Of a stretch of 64,000 nucleotides of DNA, positions 24,929 to 34,158 are shown one piece after another. Each line of letters opens with the position of its first letter. Position 1 is the first letter of the stretch. This DNA is from Coxiella endosymbiont of Amblyomma americanum (GTDB lineage Bacteria; Pseudomonadota; Gammaproteobacteria; Coxiellales; Coxiellaceae). The stretch covers positions 1-64,000 of the forward strand of contig NZ_CP007541.1 in the NCBI RefSeq assembly GCF_000815025.1, given 5' to 3'. Position numbers and translations under genes: made by a program. The notes below the pieces were generated by a model, which worked only from the letters and a program-made list of their open reading frames with translations, did no database searches and was not told the DNA's origin.

Positions 24929-26983
24929 ATGAGCAGAAAGAACATTAGAACTCATTTACCACAGTTTAATTCCATTATACTAAGCAATGTAGAAGCATTT
25001 CTAAGTCAATTACTCAGTGATAGCCGAAATAGGATTAATTATCTTGTGATGTTTGGGAACAATCATACATGGAAAACTTTAATACAACCTTTAGAAGACA
25101 TTGACGATCAATTGCATCGCTATTGGGCACCAATTAATCATATCAATTCAGTAACTCACTCTCAGACCTTACACGAAGTCTATCGTTTATGTCTTGCTAA
25201 ATTATCAAAATATTTTACTGAAATTAGCCACCATTTTGGTCTTTACCAAGCTATTCAGTCATTGACAGATGATAAAGAGCATCAAAAATTGAATAAAATA
25301 CAACGTAGAGTCATCGATAATAAGATGCGTAGCTTTAGATTATCAGGAATTAATTTACCGTATAGAGAAAAACAACACGTTGTGAAATTAACTGAAATGT
25401 TATTACAACTTCAGGATAAATTTGAAGAAAATGTTCTACATGCTACTCAAGGATGGTATAAGTACATTACAAATGAAAATGATTTGTGTGGTATGCCGCC
25501 TCATACAATAATGCTAGCTCGTCAAACAGCAGAAAAAAAAGCATTAAAATGTGGTTGGATATTTAATTTGGAAAGCTCTTCTTATTTGTCTATTATGAAA
25601 TATGCTGATTCTCGAGCGTTACGGAAAGAAATGTCAACAGCATTTGTTACTCGTGCATCAGATCAGGGGCCGGATGCTGGAAGATGGGATAATACAGTCA
25701 TAATAGAAAATATTCTTAACGCGCGTTTGGAATTGGCACGATCGCTTAATTTTAAAAATTTTGCTCAGTATTCTCTATTCAATAAGATGATTAAAGACCC
25801 CAAAAAAGTTATTGGATTTTTACATCAATTGATAGAAGATGTTCTTCCGGTATCAAAAAAAGAATTTACAGAACTTTGTGTATTTGCAAAAAAAGAATTT
25901 AACATTAAAAAATTAGAACCATGGGATGTTGCGTATGTATCTGAGAAATTATATCAGAAGAAATACACCTTTTCCCAAGAGGATTTAAGGCCATATTTCC
26001 CAGAAGCACAAGTTATTCAAGGATTGTTCAACATTGTCAATCGATTATTTCAAATTTCAATAAGGTCTATATCCGATGCGGATGTTTGGCATCCTGATGT
26101 ACACTGTTACTCAGTATACGACGCAAAAGATCAATTATGTGCTTATTTTTATTTTGATCTTTATGCTCGTGAAAATAAGCGAAATGGTGCATGGATGGAT
26201 GATCCTTGTTCAAGGCGTCAATTACCTAATGGAGATATTCAAATTCCTGTTGCTTTTATTACTTGTAATTTCCGTCCACCTATAGATAAGTGTTCTGCTC
26301 TCTTGAGTCACGATGAAATTGTGACGTTATTTCACGAATTTGGCCATGCTCTTCAGCATATGCTCACTAAAATTAATTATTTGGAAGTCTCTGGAATAAA
26401 TGGTGTACCTTGGGATTCTGTAGAATTGGCAAGCCAATTTTTGGAGTACTGGGCTTGGCAAAAAGAATCACTGCTTATGATCACTAAACATTATCAAACC
26501 GGTAAAGCTTTGCCTGATGCATTGCTTCAAAGCATATATAGTGCTAGGAATTTTCACGCAGCTATGCAAATGACGCGCCAATTAGAACTTGCGCTATTTG
26601 ACATGTACCTGCATGTAGAATTTGATCCCGCTATAAAAAATCAAGTACAAAAAATTCTTAATGCAGTACGAAAAAAAACTTGTGTCATACCTATATCAGA
26701 TTTTAATCGATTTCAAAATAGTTTTTCTCATATCTTTTCAGGTGGTTATGCAGCAGGGTATTATAGTTATCAATGGTCGGAAACAATGGCTGCTGATGCA
26801 TTCTCTCTTTTTAAGAAGAAAGGAATATTTGATTCTCATAGTGCTAAGAAGTTTTTAACTTACATTTTAGAATCTGGTGGTTCTGAAGACACTATGCGTT
26901 TATTTAGAGCTTTTCGTGGACGCGAACCAAAAATAGCATCTTTATTGAAACAAAAAGGTATTGTTCTAACTGATTGTGTATGA
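24929..26983 (+). CDS. prlC: Oligopeptidase A (M3 metallopeptidase)
   Basis: PrlC is a cytoplasmic zinc endopeptidase that degrades signal peptides and other short peptides. The product is about 684 aa (E. coli 680). The zinc motif HEFGH lies near residue 470 within EIVTLFHEFGHALQHML, with the downstream ligand glutamate in VPWDSVELASQFLEYW; FYFDLYARENKRNGAWMDD and FSGGYAAGYYSYQW are typical. Two in-frame ATGs exist (24920, 24929). A TATAAT at 24916-24921 overlaps the first, so I prefer the second, which also fits family length. Confidence 0.95.
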   Translation: MSRKNIRTHLPQFNSIILSNVEAFLSQLLSDSRNRINYLVMFGNNHTWKTLIQPLEDIDDQLHRYWAPINHINSVTHSQTLHEVYRLCLAKLSKYFTEISHHFGLYQAIQSLTDDKEHQKLNKIQRRVIDNKMRSFRLSGINLPYREKQHVVKLTEMLLQLQDKFEENVLHATQGWYKYITNENDLCGMPPHTIMLARQTAEKKALKCGWIFNLESSSYLSIMKYADSRALRKEMSTAFVTRASDQGPDAGRWDNTVIIENILNARLELARSLNFKNFAQYSLFNKMIKDPKKVIGFLHQLIEDVLPVSKKEFTELCVFAKKEFNIKKLEPWDVAYVSEKLYQKKYTFSQEDLRPYFPEAQVIQGLFNIVNRLFQISIRSISDADVWHPDVHCYSVYDAKDQLCAYFYFDLYARENKRNGAWMDDPCSRRQLPNGDIQIPVAFITCNFRPPIDKCSALLSHDEIVTLFHEFGHALQHMLTKINYLEVSGINGVPWDSVELASQFLEYWAWQKESLLMITKHYQTGKALPDALLQSIYSARNFHAAMQMTRQLELALFDMYLHVEFDPAIKNQVQKILNAVRKKTCVIPISDFNRFQNSFSHIFSGGYAAGYYSYQWSETMAADAFSLFKKKGIFDSHSAKKFLTYILESGGSEDTMRLFRAFRGREPKIASLLKQKGIVLTDCV

Positions 26984-27114
26984 GTTTTATTTTTCAAAAT
27001 AAACAGCTTTTATGCACAGTAAGTAAATTTAAGAATCTACATTGATATCATCAACTGTAATAATTCTACTGGTTGACATGTAAGATTCAGAACTTCTAAT
27101 TAAAATAGACAAAT

Positions 27115-27780
27115 ATGTTAAGAAAAAATCTCAAAAAAATGATAGCACTAGAAGCTGTTCAATATGTTAAAAATGTTGATATTATCGGCATCGGAACTGG
27201 TTCTACAGTTGGTTATTTTATCGATGCGCTTGCTGGTATGAAACGGAAAATTGAGGGGGCGATAGCCAGTTCTGTTGCTACAGAAAAATTTCTTAAAGAA
27301 AAAGGTATTCCCTTAATCGATCTCAATTCCGTTTCAGATTTAGAAGTATATGTGGATGGAGCAGACGAATATAATGAGCATTTCTATCTTATAAAGGGCG
27401 GAGGTGGTGCACTGACTAAAGAAAAAATAATTGCTACTGCTGCTAAAAAATTCATCTGCATGGTTAGTGAAAGCAAAAAAGTTAATGTTTTAGGAGGTAA
27501 GTTTCCTTTACCTCTTGAAGTAATTCCTATTGCTAGAAGCTTTGTTGCGCGTGAAATTGCTAAACTGAAAGGGAGTGTTGTTTATCGCTCAGGGTTTATT
27601 ACTGATAATGGTAATATTATTTTAGATGTTTATAATTTAGATATCGTTAATCCAGTAGAATTAGAAAAAACTCTAAATAACATTCCTGGTATAGTTAGCA
27701 ACGGACTTTTTACCCATCGTCCCGCGGACATCCTTCTTGTAGGAACGTCTTCTTATGTTAAAATTTATAAAAGATTATAA
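27115..27780 (+). CDS. rpiA: Ribose-5-phosphate isomerase A
   Basis: RpiA interconverts ribose-5-phosphate and ribulose-5-phosphate. The product is 221 aa (E. coli 219) with the phosphate-binding [15 protein letters not shown], the catalytic [28 protein letters not shown], and [13 protein letters not shown]. Together with rpe (34.5 kb) and tkt (48.7 kb) it covers much of the non-oxidative pentose phosphate branch. There is a TTGACA at 27073 but no convincing -10, and no clear Shine-Dalgarno. Confidence 0.96.
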   Translation: MLRKNLKKMIALEAVQYVKNVDIIGIGTGSTVGYFIDALAGMKRKIEGAIASSVATEKFLKEKGIPLIDLNSVSDLEVYVDGADEYNEHFYLIKGGGGALTKEKIIATAAKKFICMVSESKKVNVLGGKFPLPLEVIPIARSFVAREIAKLKGSVVYRSGFITDNGNIILDVYNLDIVNPVELEKTLNNIPGIVSNGLFTHRPADILLVGTSSYVKIYKRL

Positions 27781-27800
27781 ATAATCGTGAAATTAAACTC

Positions 27801-27828
27801 TTGCACTTCTTGTTGTCCTGGGTATAAT
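27801..27828 (+). promoter_or_regulatory. Sigma70 promoter in the rpiA-csrA gap
   Basis: TTGCAC (27801-27806) and a perfect TATAAT (27823-27828) are 16 bp apart, giving a start near 27835. The transcript would meet the hairpin terminator at 27931-27954 before csrA, so this promoter need not serve csrA. Confidence 0.5.
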
Positions 27829-27834
27829 GGCTCG

Positions 27835-27954
27835 CTGTTTTAGCATTCATCTAGAGATTAATTAATTTAGGATGTATGTTTTTGTATTTACTAGTAAAAT
27901 TTTAGTAAAATTGTAAAATGAGAAATTGCTGTCGTTCTAATAGAACGGCTTTTT
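27835..27954 (+). ncRNA. Candidate small RNA upstream of csrA
   Basis: A promoter-like pair ends at 27828 and an intrinsic-terminator-like hairpin ends at 27954, bounding about 120 nt with no gene. It contains a 12-bp palindrome TTTACTAGTAAA (27887-27898) and one AGGAT, a possible CsrA-type GGA site; a CsrB-like RNA would have many. It does not fold into a recognisable tRNA. It could equally be an attenuated csrA leader or the remains of a lost gene. Confidence 0.3.
27931..27954 (+). terminator. Intrinsic terminator 31 bp before csrA
   Basis: GTCGTTCT (27931-27938) pairs with AGAACGGC (27942-27949), with one G-U pair and a 3-nt loop, followed by TTTTT. The stem is unusually GC-rich for this DNA. 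Confidence 0.55.
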
Positions 27955-27985
27955 GAGATAAAGTGAGATAAAGGAAGAGTTCATC

Positions 27986-28291
27986 ATGTTAGTTCTAACG
28001 AGAACATTGGGTCAGCGTTTAATCATCGGTAACAATGGTAACGATGAAAAAACCGAAAAGAGTGAAACAGCTAAAACTTTAATACATTCATCTTCAACTG
28101 TCATGAAAGGTAGTCTCTCTAATGAAAAGATTATTATAACAGTTTTAGAAGTTAGGGGTAATCAAGTGCGCATTGGTATCGATGCGCCAAAGTATATTCC
28201 AGTACATCGAGAGGAAATTTACCAGCGTATTCAAAGTGAGGAAAAGATAACAACGTCGTCAAAAAAGACTGAAACAATTAAGGAAGAATAA
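27986..28291 (+). CDS. csrA: Carbon storage regulator CsrA, with an internal insertion
   Basis: CsrA is a dimeric RNA-binding protein that blocks or stabilises mRNAs at GGA motifs. Family blocks are clear: [15 protein letters not shown] at residues 1-15, then [20 protein letters not shown] and [14 protein letters not shown]. The product is 101 aa rather than about 61. Residues 16-47, rich in E, K, S, T and N, sit between strands 1 and 2, where E. coli has only two residues, and about 10 extra residues extend the C-terminus. The frame is continuous, so this is an inserted segment and not a frameshift. The ribosome site AAGGAAGAG contains a GGA, allowing autoregulation. Confidence 0.9.
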   Translation: MLVLTRTLGQRLIIGNNGNDEKTEKSETAKTLIHSSSTVMKGSLSNEKIIITVLEVRGNQVRIGIDAPKYIPVHREEIYQRIQSEEKITTSSKKTETIKEE

Positions 28292-28448
28292 TGATTGTAT
28301 AAAAAACAACTTTGCATATTTCTATAAAGCAAGGTAGAGGGGTTTCATTTTGACTTGGCGTGGTTTCTTTTGTTCTTCTAGGATTGGTCTTTATAGCATA
28401 GAACGGAAGTGCAAACTGGAAGTGTTATTTTTAAAAATTGTTTCGGAT

Positions 28449-29282
28449 CTAGATCGAGAAAGTGCAGAAATCGTTCAACTTTTTAAGAACAGACGATGTA
28501 TTTGGATAGATTCCGAACCATAAATAAAAGAGGGCGGCGTTATGTTCTACTAACATACCTAAACCGTCAAAACATTTACTAGCACCTTTAGATTTGGCCC
28601 ATTGTAAAAATGGTAAAGCAGCCCTTCCATAAGAAAGATCGTAACAACAAGTTTTCGGTCCAATAACAGCGGATGGCAACGGGGGAAGCTTACCTTGATG
28701 CCCTAAGCTAGTGGCGTGAATGATGACGTCATATGGTGTTGGTTGTAAATCATTATAACCTACACACTGCAATAGGTTGTGTGAACGAAAATATGAAACT
28801 AGTTTATATGCTTTAGAGATTGTACGATTGACTATAACAATCTTTGACGATATCGCATCATTGGTTAATGATCCTAAGATACCAGATACTGCTCCTCCTG
28901 CCCCCACGATTAGAATCGATTTTCTAGTGAGATTGATGTTACAACGTACAAGATCCTTTTTTAACCCTAGACCGTCATAATTTACACTGTAGATAGTTGC
29001 TCCGTTATTGAGAAATAATAGAGCACTTGCCGCTTGTGCTTCTTTTGCTTCTTGGCTACTTTTATTTGAAATGTTATAAGCTTTGTGTTTAAAAGGAGCA
29101 GTAATATTCACCCCTTTGCCACCGATTTTTTGAAATTTTTTCAATGCATTAGCAAAACCATTTAAAGATGTCTCTATTTTTATATAGCAAAATATCTTAT
29201 GCACTTGTGCTCCGAAAGCTTGAAAAATAATGGGTGATAAGCTGTGAGCAACAGGATTACCGATAATCGCGTATTTTTCCAT
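28449..29282 (-). CDS. aroE: Shikimate dehydrogenase
   Basis: AroE reduces 3-dehydroshikimate to shikimate with NADPH. The product is 277 aa (E. coli 272). Substrate-site motifs are [14 protein letters not shown] (catalytic Lys) and NYDG, where NTDG is usual; the cofactor fold has GAGGA and NRT, followed by ATSLG and [12 protein letters not shown]. The gene is separated from aroB-aroK by 370 bp and has its own leader. Its AGGAG ribosome site lies in one arm of a perfect 15-bp inverted repeat, suggesting translational control. Confidence 0.94.
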   Translation of the reverse strand: MEKYAIIGNPVAHSLSPIIFQAFGAQVHKIFCYIKIETSLNGFANALKKFQKIGGKGVNITAPFKHKAYNISNKSSQEAKEAQAASALLFLNNGATIYSVNYDGLGLKKDLVRCNINLTRKSILIVGAGGAVSGILGSLTNDAISSKIVIVNRTISKAYKLVSYFRSHNLLQCVGYNDLQPTPYDVIIHATSLGHQGKLPPLPSAVIGPKTCCYDLSYGRAALPFLQWAKSKGASKCFDGLGMLVEHNAALFYLWFGIYPNTSSVLKKLNDFCTFSI

Positions 29283-29290
29283 ATTTATTT

Positions 29291-29365
29291 TTCTCCTAAA
29301 TAACTGCGACTGTAAAAAAATAATATGTTGGTCATTGTGTGCTTTTGAGAAGTTATTTAGGAGAA
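29291..29365 (-). promoter_or_regulatory. Hairpin leader sequestering the aroE ribosome-binding site
   Basis: On the aroE strand, TTCTCCTAAATAACT (29365-29351) is the exact reverse complement of AGTTATTTAGGAGAA (29305-29291), with 45 nt between. The second arm contains the AGGAG Shine-Dalgarno and ends 8 nt before the aroE ATG. The first arm therefore acts as an anti-Shine-Dalgarno. In mRNA a 15-bp stem would hide the ribosome site, as in a translational switch or thermometer. The loop shows no riboswitch aptamer I recognise. Confidence 0.55.
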
Positions 29366-29603
29366 TGGAAAACTTCTATTTTATAGTGATAAAGACAGTC
29401 TATTTCTTATAATAAAAGTCCTTAATATTTAAGGAAAACAATTAAAGAAAAAGATAGTAAGTTTATACATTATCTTTTTATTCTCTCTCAAATCTACATT
29501 CGGTATCTAATATTGGTTTCTTATCGAAAGTAGTATATTTTACAGAAATTTATGCACCTGTGACAAATAAAATGAGCGAAAACGGATGTAAAAAACAGAA
29601 AAT

Positions 29604-29628
29604 AAGGTCTTATTAAGAACCTTTTTAA
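29604..29628. terminator. Terminator-like hairpin after aroB
   Basis: AAGGTCTT (29604-29611) pairs with AAG-A-ACCTT (29615-29623) with one bulged base. On the aroB strand it lies about 30 nt past the stop and is followed by ATTTTC; on the plus strand it is followed by TTTTT. It would separate aroK-aroB from aroE. A second perfect hairpin, TCCTTAA-TAT-TTAAGGA, lies at 29418-29434; the rest of the 370-bp gap holds only the aroE leader. Confidence 0.45.
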
Positions 29629-29652
29629 TATTATGCGCATCTTTTTGCACCA

Positions 29653-30762
29653 TTAAGTAGAATCATTATACAAACTAGAAAAAAATAATTTTAAAGTACT
29701 ATCATTGATTTCATCTGAGACAATGGCATGGCCAATGTGATCTAAAAGAACTAAGTGTAAACGTCCATTGATTACTTTTTTATCTCTATGCATAATTGAC
29801 AACAAAACATTTAAAGAATTTTTGATAATTGTTCTTGGTAATCGAGTAGGTAATGGAATTCGTTGCAATAGGTTTTTGATACGATTTACTTCACAAGCAC
29901 TAATCATTCCTAAACTATGAGATAGTTGAGCTGACAGTACTAAGCCAACCGCTATAGCTTCTCCATGAAGACAGTATCCATAACCCAAAAGATACTCAAT
30001 AGCGTGACCAAAGGTGTGACCAAGATTTAATAGGGTACGGTAGCCACTAATTTTCTCTTTTTCGTCAATGCTTATGATATTGCTTTTAATTTTACAAGCT
30101 CGTTTAATGACAATTTGCAAATAATTAAGGTCTCGTTTTAACAGAAAGGCAATGTTTTTCTCAAGGTCAAAAAAAAATTCTCTATCACAAATAAGGGCAA
30201 CCTTAATAATTTCGGAAATTCCAGAATTAAACTCTCGTATAGGCAATGTGTATAGTGTATTCAAATCAATGATTACTGCTTCAGGTTGATGAAACGCTCC
30301 AATAAGATTTTTTCCAGCTGGATGATTTACAGCAGTTTTACCTCCAATAGCGGCATCAACTTGGGCAAGGAGAGTTGTTGGCAATTGGATAAAATTTGTA
30401 CCACGTTGATAACAAGCTGCAACAAAACCAGTTAAATCACCTACGATTCCTCCTCCTAGTGCGATTAAAGTAGTGTCTCGGTGATGATTGTTTGTGATTA
30501 ATTTATTTAGAATTTTTTGCCAATATCTGATGTTTTTAAATTGCTCTCCATCTGGTAAAAGATATTGATCACATTGAAAATCGTGAAAAATCATTTTTAA
30601 TGATGTGAGATATAATGAGGCGATTGTATTATTAGTTACAATCATTATTTGACGACTCTTGATGTATTGATAAAGAAGCGATTTTTTCTTTAAAAGATCT
30701 ATCCCAATATAGATAGGATATGAGGATTGCTTTGCATTAACAAAAATACAATCAGTGTGCAT
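29653..30762 (-). CDS. aroB: 3-dehydroquinate synthase
   Basis: AroB cyclises DAHP to 3-dehydroquinate, the second step to chorismate, using NAD and a divalent metal. The product is 369 aa (E. coli 362). Motifs include LPDGEQFKN, the NAD-binding [55 protein letters not shown] (read in two pieces), and metal ligands in [21 protein letters not shown] and HGEAIAVGL. It overlaps aroK by 11 nt, giving the familiar aroK-aroB pair. Confidence 0.96.
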   Translation of the reverse strand: MHTDCIFVNAKQSSYPIYIGIDLLKKKSLLYQYIKSRQIMIVTNNTIASLYLTSLKMIFHDFQCDQYLLPDGEQFKNIRYWQKILNKLITNNHHRDTTLIALGGGIVGDLTGFVAACYQRGTNFIQLPTTLLAQVDAAIGGKTAVNHPAGKNLIGAFHQPEAVIIDLNTLYTLPIREFNSGISEIIKVALICDREFFFDLEKNIAFLLKRDLNYLQIVIKRACKIKSNIISIDEKEKISGYRTLLNLGHTFGHAIEYLLGYGYCLHGEAIAVGLVLSAQLSHSLGMISACEVNRIKNLLQRIPLPTRLPRTIIKNSLNVLLSIMHRDKKVINGRLHLVLLDHIGHAIVSDEINDSTLKLFFSSLYNDST

Positions 30763-31315
30763 AAGTTGATTTGTAAACTTTTTGAATGTCCATCAAAATT
30801 TTCAAGGCTAGTTGATGAGGTTTTACTTCACTTGTTAAATAAGCAAAATCTGCAAGAATTTTGTATAAAAGTTCACGTTCTTTATTAAGCTGATACAGTT
30901 TTTCTTTTGAACTGTATTTAACGAGAAGAGGACGGGTATCGGCTCTTTTGGAAATGCGTTCTAATTGTACTTCTACTGGGATCGTTAGGTAAATGACAAT
31001 TCCATTGTTAAATAAATGCTGACGATTAGTGTTAATCAATACGGATCCACCTCCAGTAGATAGAACAATATTGTTAAGTTTACATAAAGAGGCAATCGTT
31101 TTAACTTCTTGCTTACGAAAACTTTTTTCTCCATCTCTCCTAAAAATTTCCGCGATATTTATTCCAACGTGCTTTTCAACTTCGACATCTACATCATAAA
31201 AAAATTTTTTAGTCAAATGAGCAAGCTGTTTACCTACACTAGTTTTCCCAGACCCCATAGGACCAATAAGATAAATATTATTAAAATTTGTATAACGAAT
31301 ACTTTTCAGTGTCAT
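30752..31315 (-). CDS. aroK: Shikimate kinase
   Basis: AroK phosphorylates shikimate at the 3-hydroxyl using ATP. The product is 187 aa (E. coli 173). Walker A is GPMGSGKTS at residues 18-26; the shikimate-binding region [29 protein letters not shown] and LSTGGGSV, and lid RADTRPLL are present. No Shine-Dalgarno is evident before the ATG. With aroE and aroB it shows that a shikimate route was retained, useful for aromatic amino acids or folate. Confidence 0.95.
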   Translation of the reverse strand: MTLKSIRYTNFNNIYLIGPMGSGKTSVGKQLAHLTKKFFYDVDVEVEKHVGINIAEIFRRDGEKSFRKQEVKTIASLCKLNNIVLSTGGGSVLINTNRQHLFNNGIVIYLTIPVEVQLERISKRADTRPLLVKYSSKEKLYQLNKERELLYKILADFAYLTSEVKPHQLALKILMDIQKVYKSTYAH

Positions 31316-31847
31316 ATTCGAAGTAAATTGAAAAGCTATAATAACTTAAATTACAAGTTAAATTTTTCTGCTATCCACAACAGATATTTCGTATTGTACT
31401 GATAAAATTTATGCATACAAGTTTTCTTTCAATATCTCGGAAAATTCAGATCTTATAATTGTACTTGTACCATCTGTATTTCTGCAATGATTCAAATAAC
31501 TTTGAAAATAGATCTTTGTAGAAGTATTAAAATAAAATCTTACTTGTTTAAACAATGACTGCGCGAAATATTAAATAATCTTTTAAAACACGTAGAAAAG
31601 CAATGTATTAAAAATAAAAAATAAATATATTTTAATAGTCTGAGAGTTCGATATACTGTTACTGTAAATCTGGAGTAGCTACAAAATATCGTCATTGACG
31701 CGAGGATATGTTTGATTCTCTGTATAACTCTTGGAGTATGATGAAGCATGGTTCTAAAAATTATTTGTCAATTATAGACTAGATTTAGATGTTAAAATTT
31801 ACAGTGCTTGATGACTTCAATTGTTCTCTGATTGAGAGGTTTTTGTC
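31316..31847. other. Gap between divergent aroK and rubredoxin genes
   Basis: These 532 bp hold no frame I can identify. In many relatives pilus assembly genes (pilM-Q) precede aroK; no secretin-like sequence is readable here, so a deletion or heavy decay is likely. A perfect 12-bp palindrome TTGTTTAAACAA lies at 31541-31552. Confidence 0.4.
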
Positions 31848-32015
31848 TTGTTTAAAAAATATGTATGCTTATTATGTGGTTTTGTCTATGAAGAGGAAAA
31901 AGGTTGGCCTGAAGATGGCATTGCTCCTGGTACAAAGTGGAGCGATGTGCCGGGAAATTGGGTATGCCCCGAATGTGGTGCAATGAAAGCAGATTTTCAA
32001 ATGATGGAGACGTAG
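31848..32015 (+). CDS. rubA: Rubredoxin
   Basis: This is a one-iron electron carrier whose iron is held by four cysteines. The 55-codon frame begins at TTG 31848 ([18 protein letters not shown] after the initiator) and ends with [19 protein letters not shown]. Both CxxCG knuckles and the [16 protein letters not shown] middle are diagnostic. GAGAGGT lies 7 nt before the TTG and an in-frame TGA precedes it, so no other start is possible. The gene is easily missed because of its size and start codon. Partner reductase is not in the window; erpA follows 126 bp later. Confidence 0.93.
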   Translation: MFKKYVCLLCGFVYEEEKGWPEDGIAPGTKWSDVPGNWVCPECGAMKADFQMMET

Positions 32016-32141
32016 TATATTATTAATTTACGCATGCTCTTGAGAGATGAACTGCTGTTTAAAAAATAAGATGAGCAAATTTATTTTAATGTGTATGCAA
32101 TTTCCATTATTAGTTGACGTTTATGCTTTATACATTAGATA

Positions 32142-32579
32142 ATGCGGTTTATGAATAGCAACACGTCGCAAGTATTATCTGAAAAGTCTTCTTTGTCCTT
32201 TACTGACGCTGCAGTTCGTAAAATAAAAGAGTTAATTAATGAGGAAAGTAAGTCTGGTCTTAATTTTCGTGTCTTTATCAAAGGTGGAGGTTGTTCTGGA
32301 TTTCAATATAATTTTGCTTTTGATGAGACTGTAAATCCTGATGATTTTATTATTGAAAAAACCGTTAGAAAATTTGCAGAAAAAGAAAACGAGAAAAATA
32401 AAGATACTGGATATTGTCATCAAATGGAATTGGTGAGGCTTTTGGTTGATCCTGTAAGCCTTCAATATCTTATCGGAGCTGAAATTGATTATCGTGAGGA
32501 CGTCAATGGTTCCCAATTTGTGATTCGTAATCCAAATGCTAAAACTACTTGTGGTTGTGGTTCTTCTTTTTCAGCATAG
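32142..32579 (+). CDS. erpA: Iron-sulfur insertion protein ErpA, with an internal insertion
   Basis: ErpA is an A-type carrier that delivers Fe-S clusters to essential enzymes such as those of isoprenoid synthesis. The ligands are Cys51 ([15 protein letters not shown]) and Cys137/Cys139 ([15 protein letters not shown]). The length is 145 aa against 114 in E. coli. Between IEK (res 71-73) and [18 protein letters not shown] lies a charged segment, residues about 74-99, replacing about 5 residues of the usual protein and including an extra Cys92. The frame is uninterrupted. The ATG at 32151 is an alternative start. It converges on rsmJ with a 26-bp gap. Confidence 0.92.
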   Translation: MRFMNSNTSQVLSEKSSLSFTDAAVRKIKELINEESKSGLNFRVFIKGGGCSGFQYNFAFDETVNPDDFIIEKTVRKFAEKENEKNKDTGYCHQMELVRLLVDPVSLQYLIGAEIDYREDVNGSQFVIRNPNAKTTCGCGSSFSA

Positions 32580-32605
32580 AAATTTTATTTAGATATAAGG
32601 TAGTT

Positions 32606-33382
32606 TTAGCAAGTTAAATAAATATCGAATCGACTGCTTCTACCTTTATAGGAGAAGGTGGGACATATGTCTCCTAATTTAGGAGAAATTCTTGGTCTTT
32701 TGACAACGACACGATTTTTTGCCTTCTTTAAAGCTGTTTTTAGGAGTTGATGTGCGTCTTTATCTTCTCCAACAACATGACGTAAAATTCGCATTTCTTT
32801 TTTAGAAAAGGCAGATTTTTTTTTAGTTGGATACATAGGATCTAAATAAATGACTTCATAAAAAGGAGTGTTTGGCGCTAAAAGATAATTGTATGCCTCT
32901 GTTTCAATTAGTTTTAAATGTAATAATTTAAACCATTCTGTTGATGTTATTGCGTTATGTAAACCTTCTTTTAACAATGCGGCGATGATTGGATTACGTT
33001 CGAGCATAGTCACTTTACATCCAAGATCGGCAAGTATAAAAGCGTCTTGACTTAATCCAGCTGTTAAATCTAAGACAGATAAATTAGAATGAGTTTTTAA
33101 GCCAATAGCGCGAGCAATTAATTGATTTCGTCGACAACAACTGCCATTATTACATAGTCTACGATTAGTTAACACCTTATTAAGAAAATCTACGTATACT
33201 GGACCAGCAGTAGGTAATTTAGAAGTAACTAGATGTAATTCAAGACGAGTAGATGTTACAGCTAATAAAACAGGAAAATTCTTGGTGGTAGGTAATACTA
33301 GTGATAATTTTAATTCTTCAGCAAGTTCTATTGCACGCTGTTGTTGTGATTTGTCTAAACAAGTAATAGCGACATTTGACAT
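32606..33382 (-). CDS. rsmJ: 16S rRNA (guanine-1516-N2)-methyltransferase RsmJ
   Basis: RsmJ methylates G1516 of 16S rRNA. The product is 258 aa (E. coli 250). Motifs include VYVDFL, the SAM-binding LSVLDLTAGLSQDAFILADLGCKVTMLERNP (read in two parts), and the catalytic YLDPMYP. KKSAFSKKEMRILRHVVG and VVVKRPRISP are strongly family-specific. In enterics it neighbours prlC; here the two are 6 kb apart. Confidence 0.93.
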   Translation of the reverse strand: MSNVAITCLDKSQQQRAIELAEELKLSLVLPTTKNFPVLLAVTSTRLELHLVTSKLPTAGPVYVDFLNKVLTNRRLCNNGSCCRRNQLIARAIGLKTHSNLSVLDLTAGLSQDAFILADLGCKVTMLERNPIIAALLKEGLHNAITSTEWFKLLHLKLIETEAYNYLLAPNTPFYEVIYLDPMYPTKKKSAFSKKEMRILRHVVGEDKDAHQLLKTALKKAKNRVVVKRPRISPKLGDICPTFSYKGRSSRFDIYLTC

Positions 33383-34158
33383 TTTAGAAAAATTTCTTAA
33401 ATGAAAGTTTAATACACCAAAGGCAAACTACTACTTAAAAAAGAGCTTTTTGTTAATAGACCTTGATTTCCACGTTTAGTTTAAACTCTCGCCTTTCCTT
33501 TTGTTAATAAGCTCCTGATTGAATCATTACGAAAGCCATTTTACTTGTATACTAAAGATAGCGTGAGAGATAGGCAAACTATTTTTTACTTATCACCATC
33601 AAATCGTATTTTATTTGATAAAGGAGAATGCTTCGTATAATACTTCTTTTCAGCTAGTTCTAGTAAACAAGGTTGTTCAATAAATATAAGACATGTAGCA
33701 CACGAGATCTTTCCTCATAAAAATATCAAAATTACTGAAAAATCAAATATATAATTATTCAATGTAAACCGTTAAGAAGTATTATTACTCGCATGAGAAT
33801 TAATTTTTGCGTTTTATAAAATATCGAATGCTTCAAATATATGAGATTTATGTTTCGCATTCAAAATTCCAAAATATTAGATCTTGTGTCTCTATAGAAA
33901 TAAATGTTAGGCATAGATTTTATAATATAATTTTTATTATAATTTATCTTGTTGCATGTCAAATGACATTGATATGCGCGAGTTACCAGTGTAGCCAGGC
34001 TATAAAAAGCATTACTAACATATTTCTAACAGCTTTAATATGTTATTAGTTCTGTTGAACTGGATTTTTTACTTTCTTTTAAGAAAATCGATTGGTAAAT
34101 CAATAGAAAAATATTAATTATTGGTCACTGACTATCAATTAAACAGAAGAATTTTTGT

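Noticed and set aside
28337-28512. Open plus-strand frame running from the csrA-aroE gap into the aroE 3' end
   Set aside because: It has no start, resembles nothing known to me, and half of it is antisense to aroE.
31789-31986. 65-codon plus-strand frame beginning MLKFTVLDDFNCSL
   Set aside because: It overlaps the rubredoxin gene in another frame; the rubredoxin frame carries clear family motifs and this one has none.
33447-33520. Imperfect direct repeats containing TTTTGTTAATA
   Set aside because: Only two copies with several differences in AT-rich DNA; insufficient for an attachment site or iteron claim.
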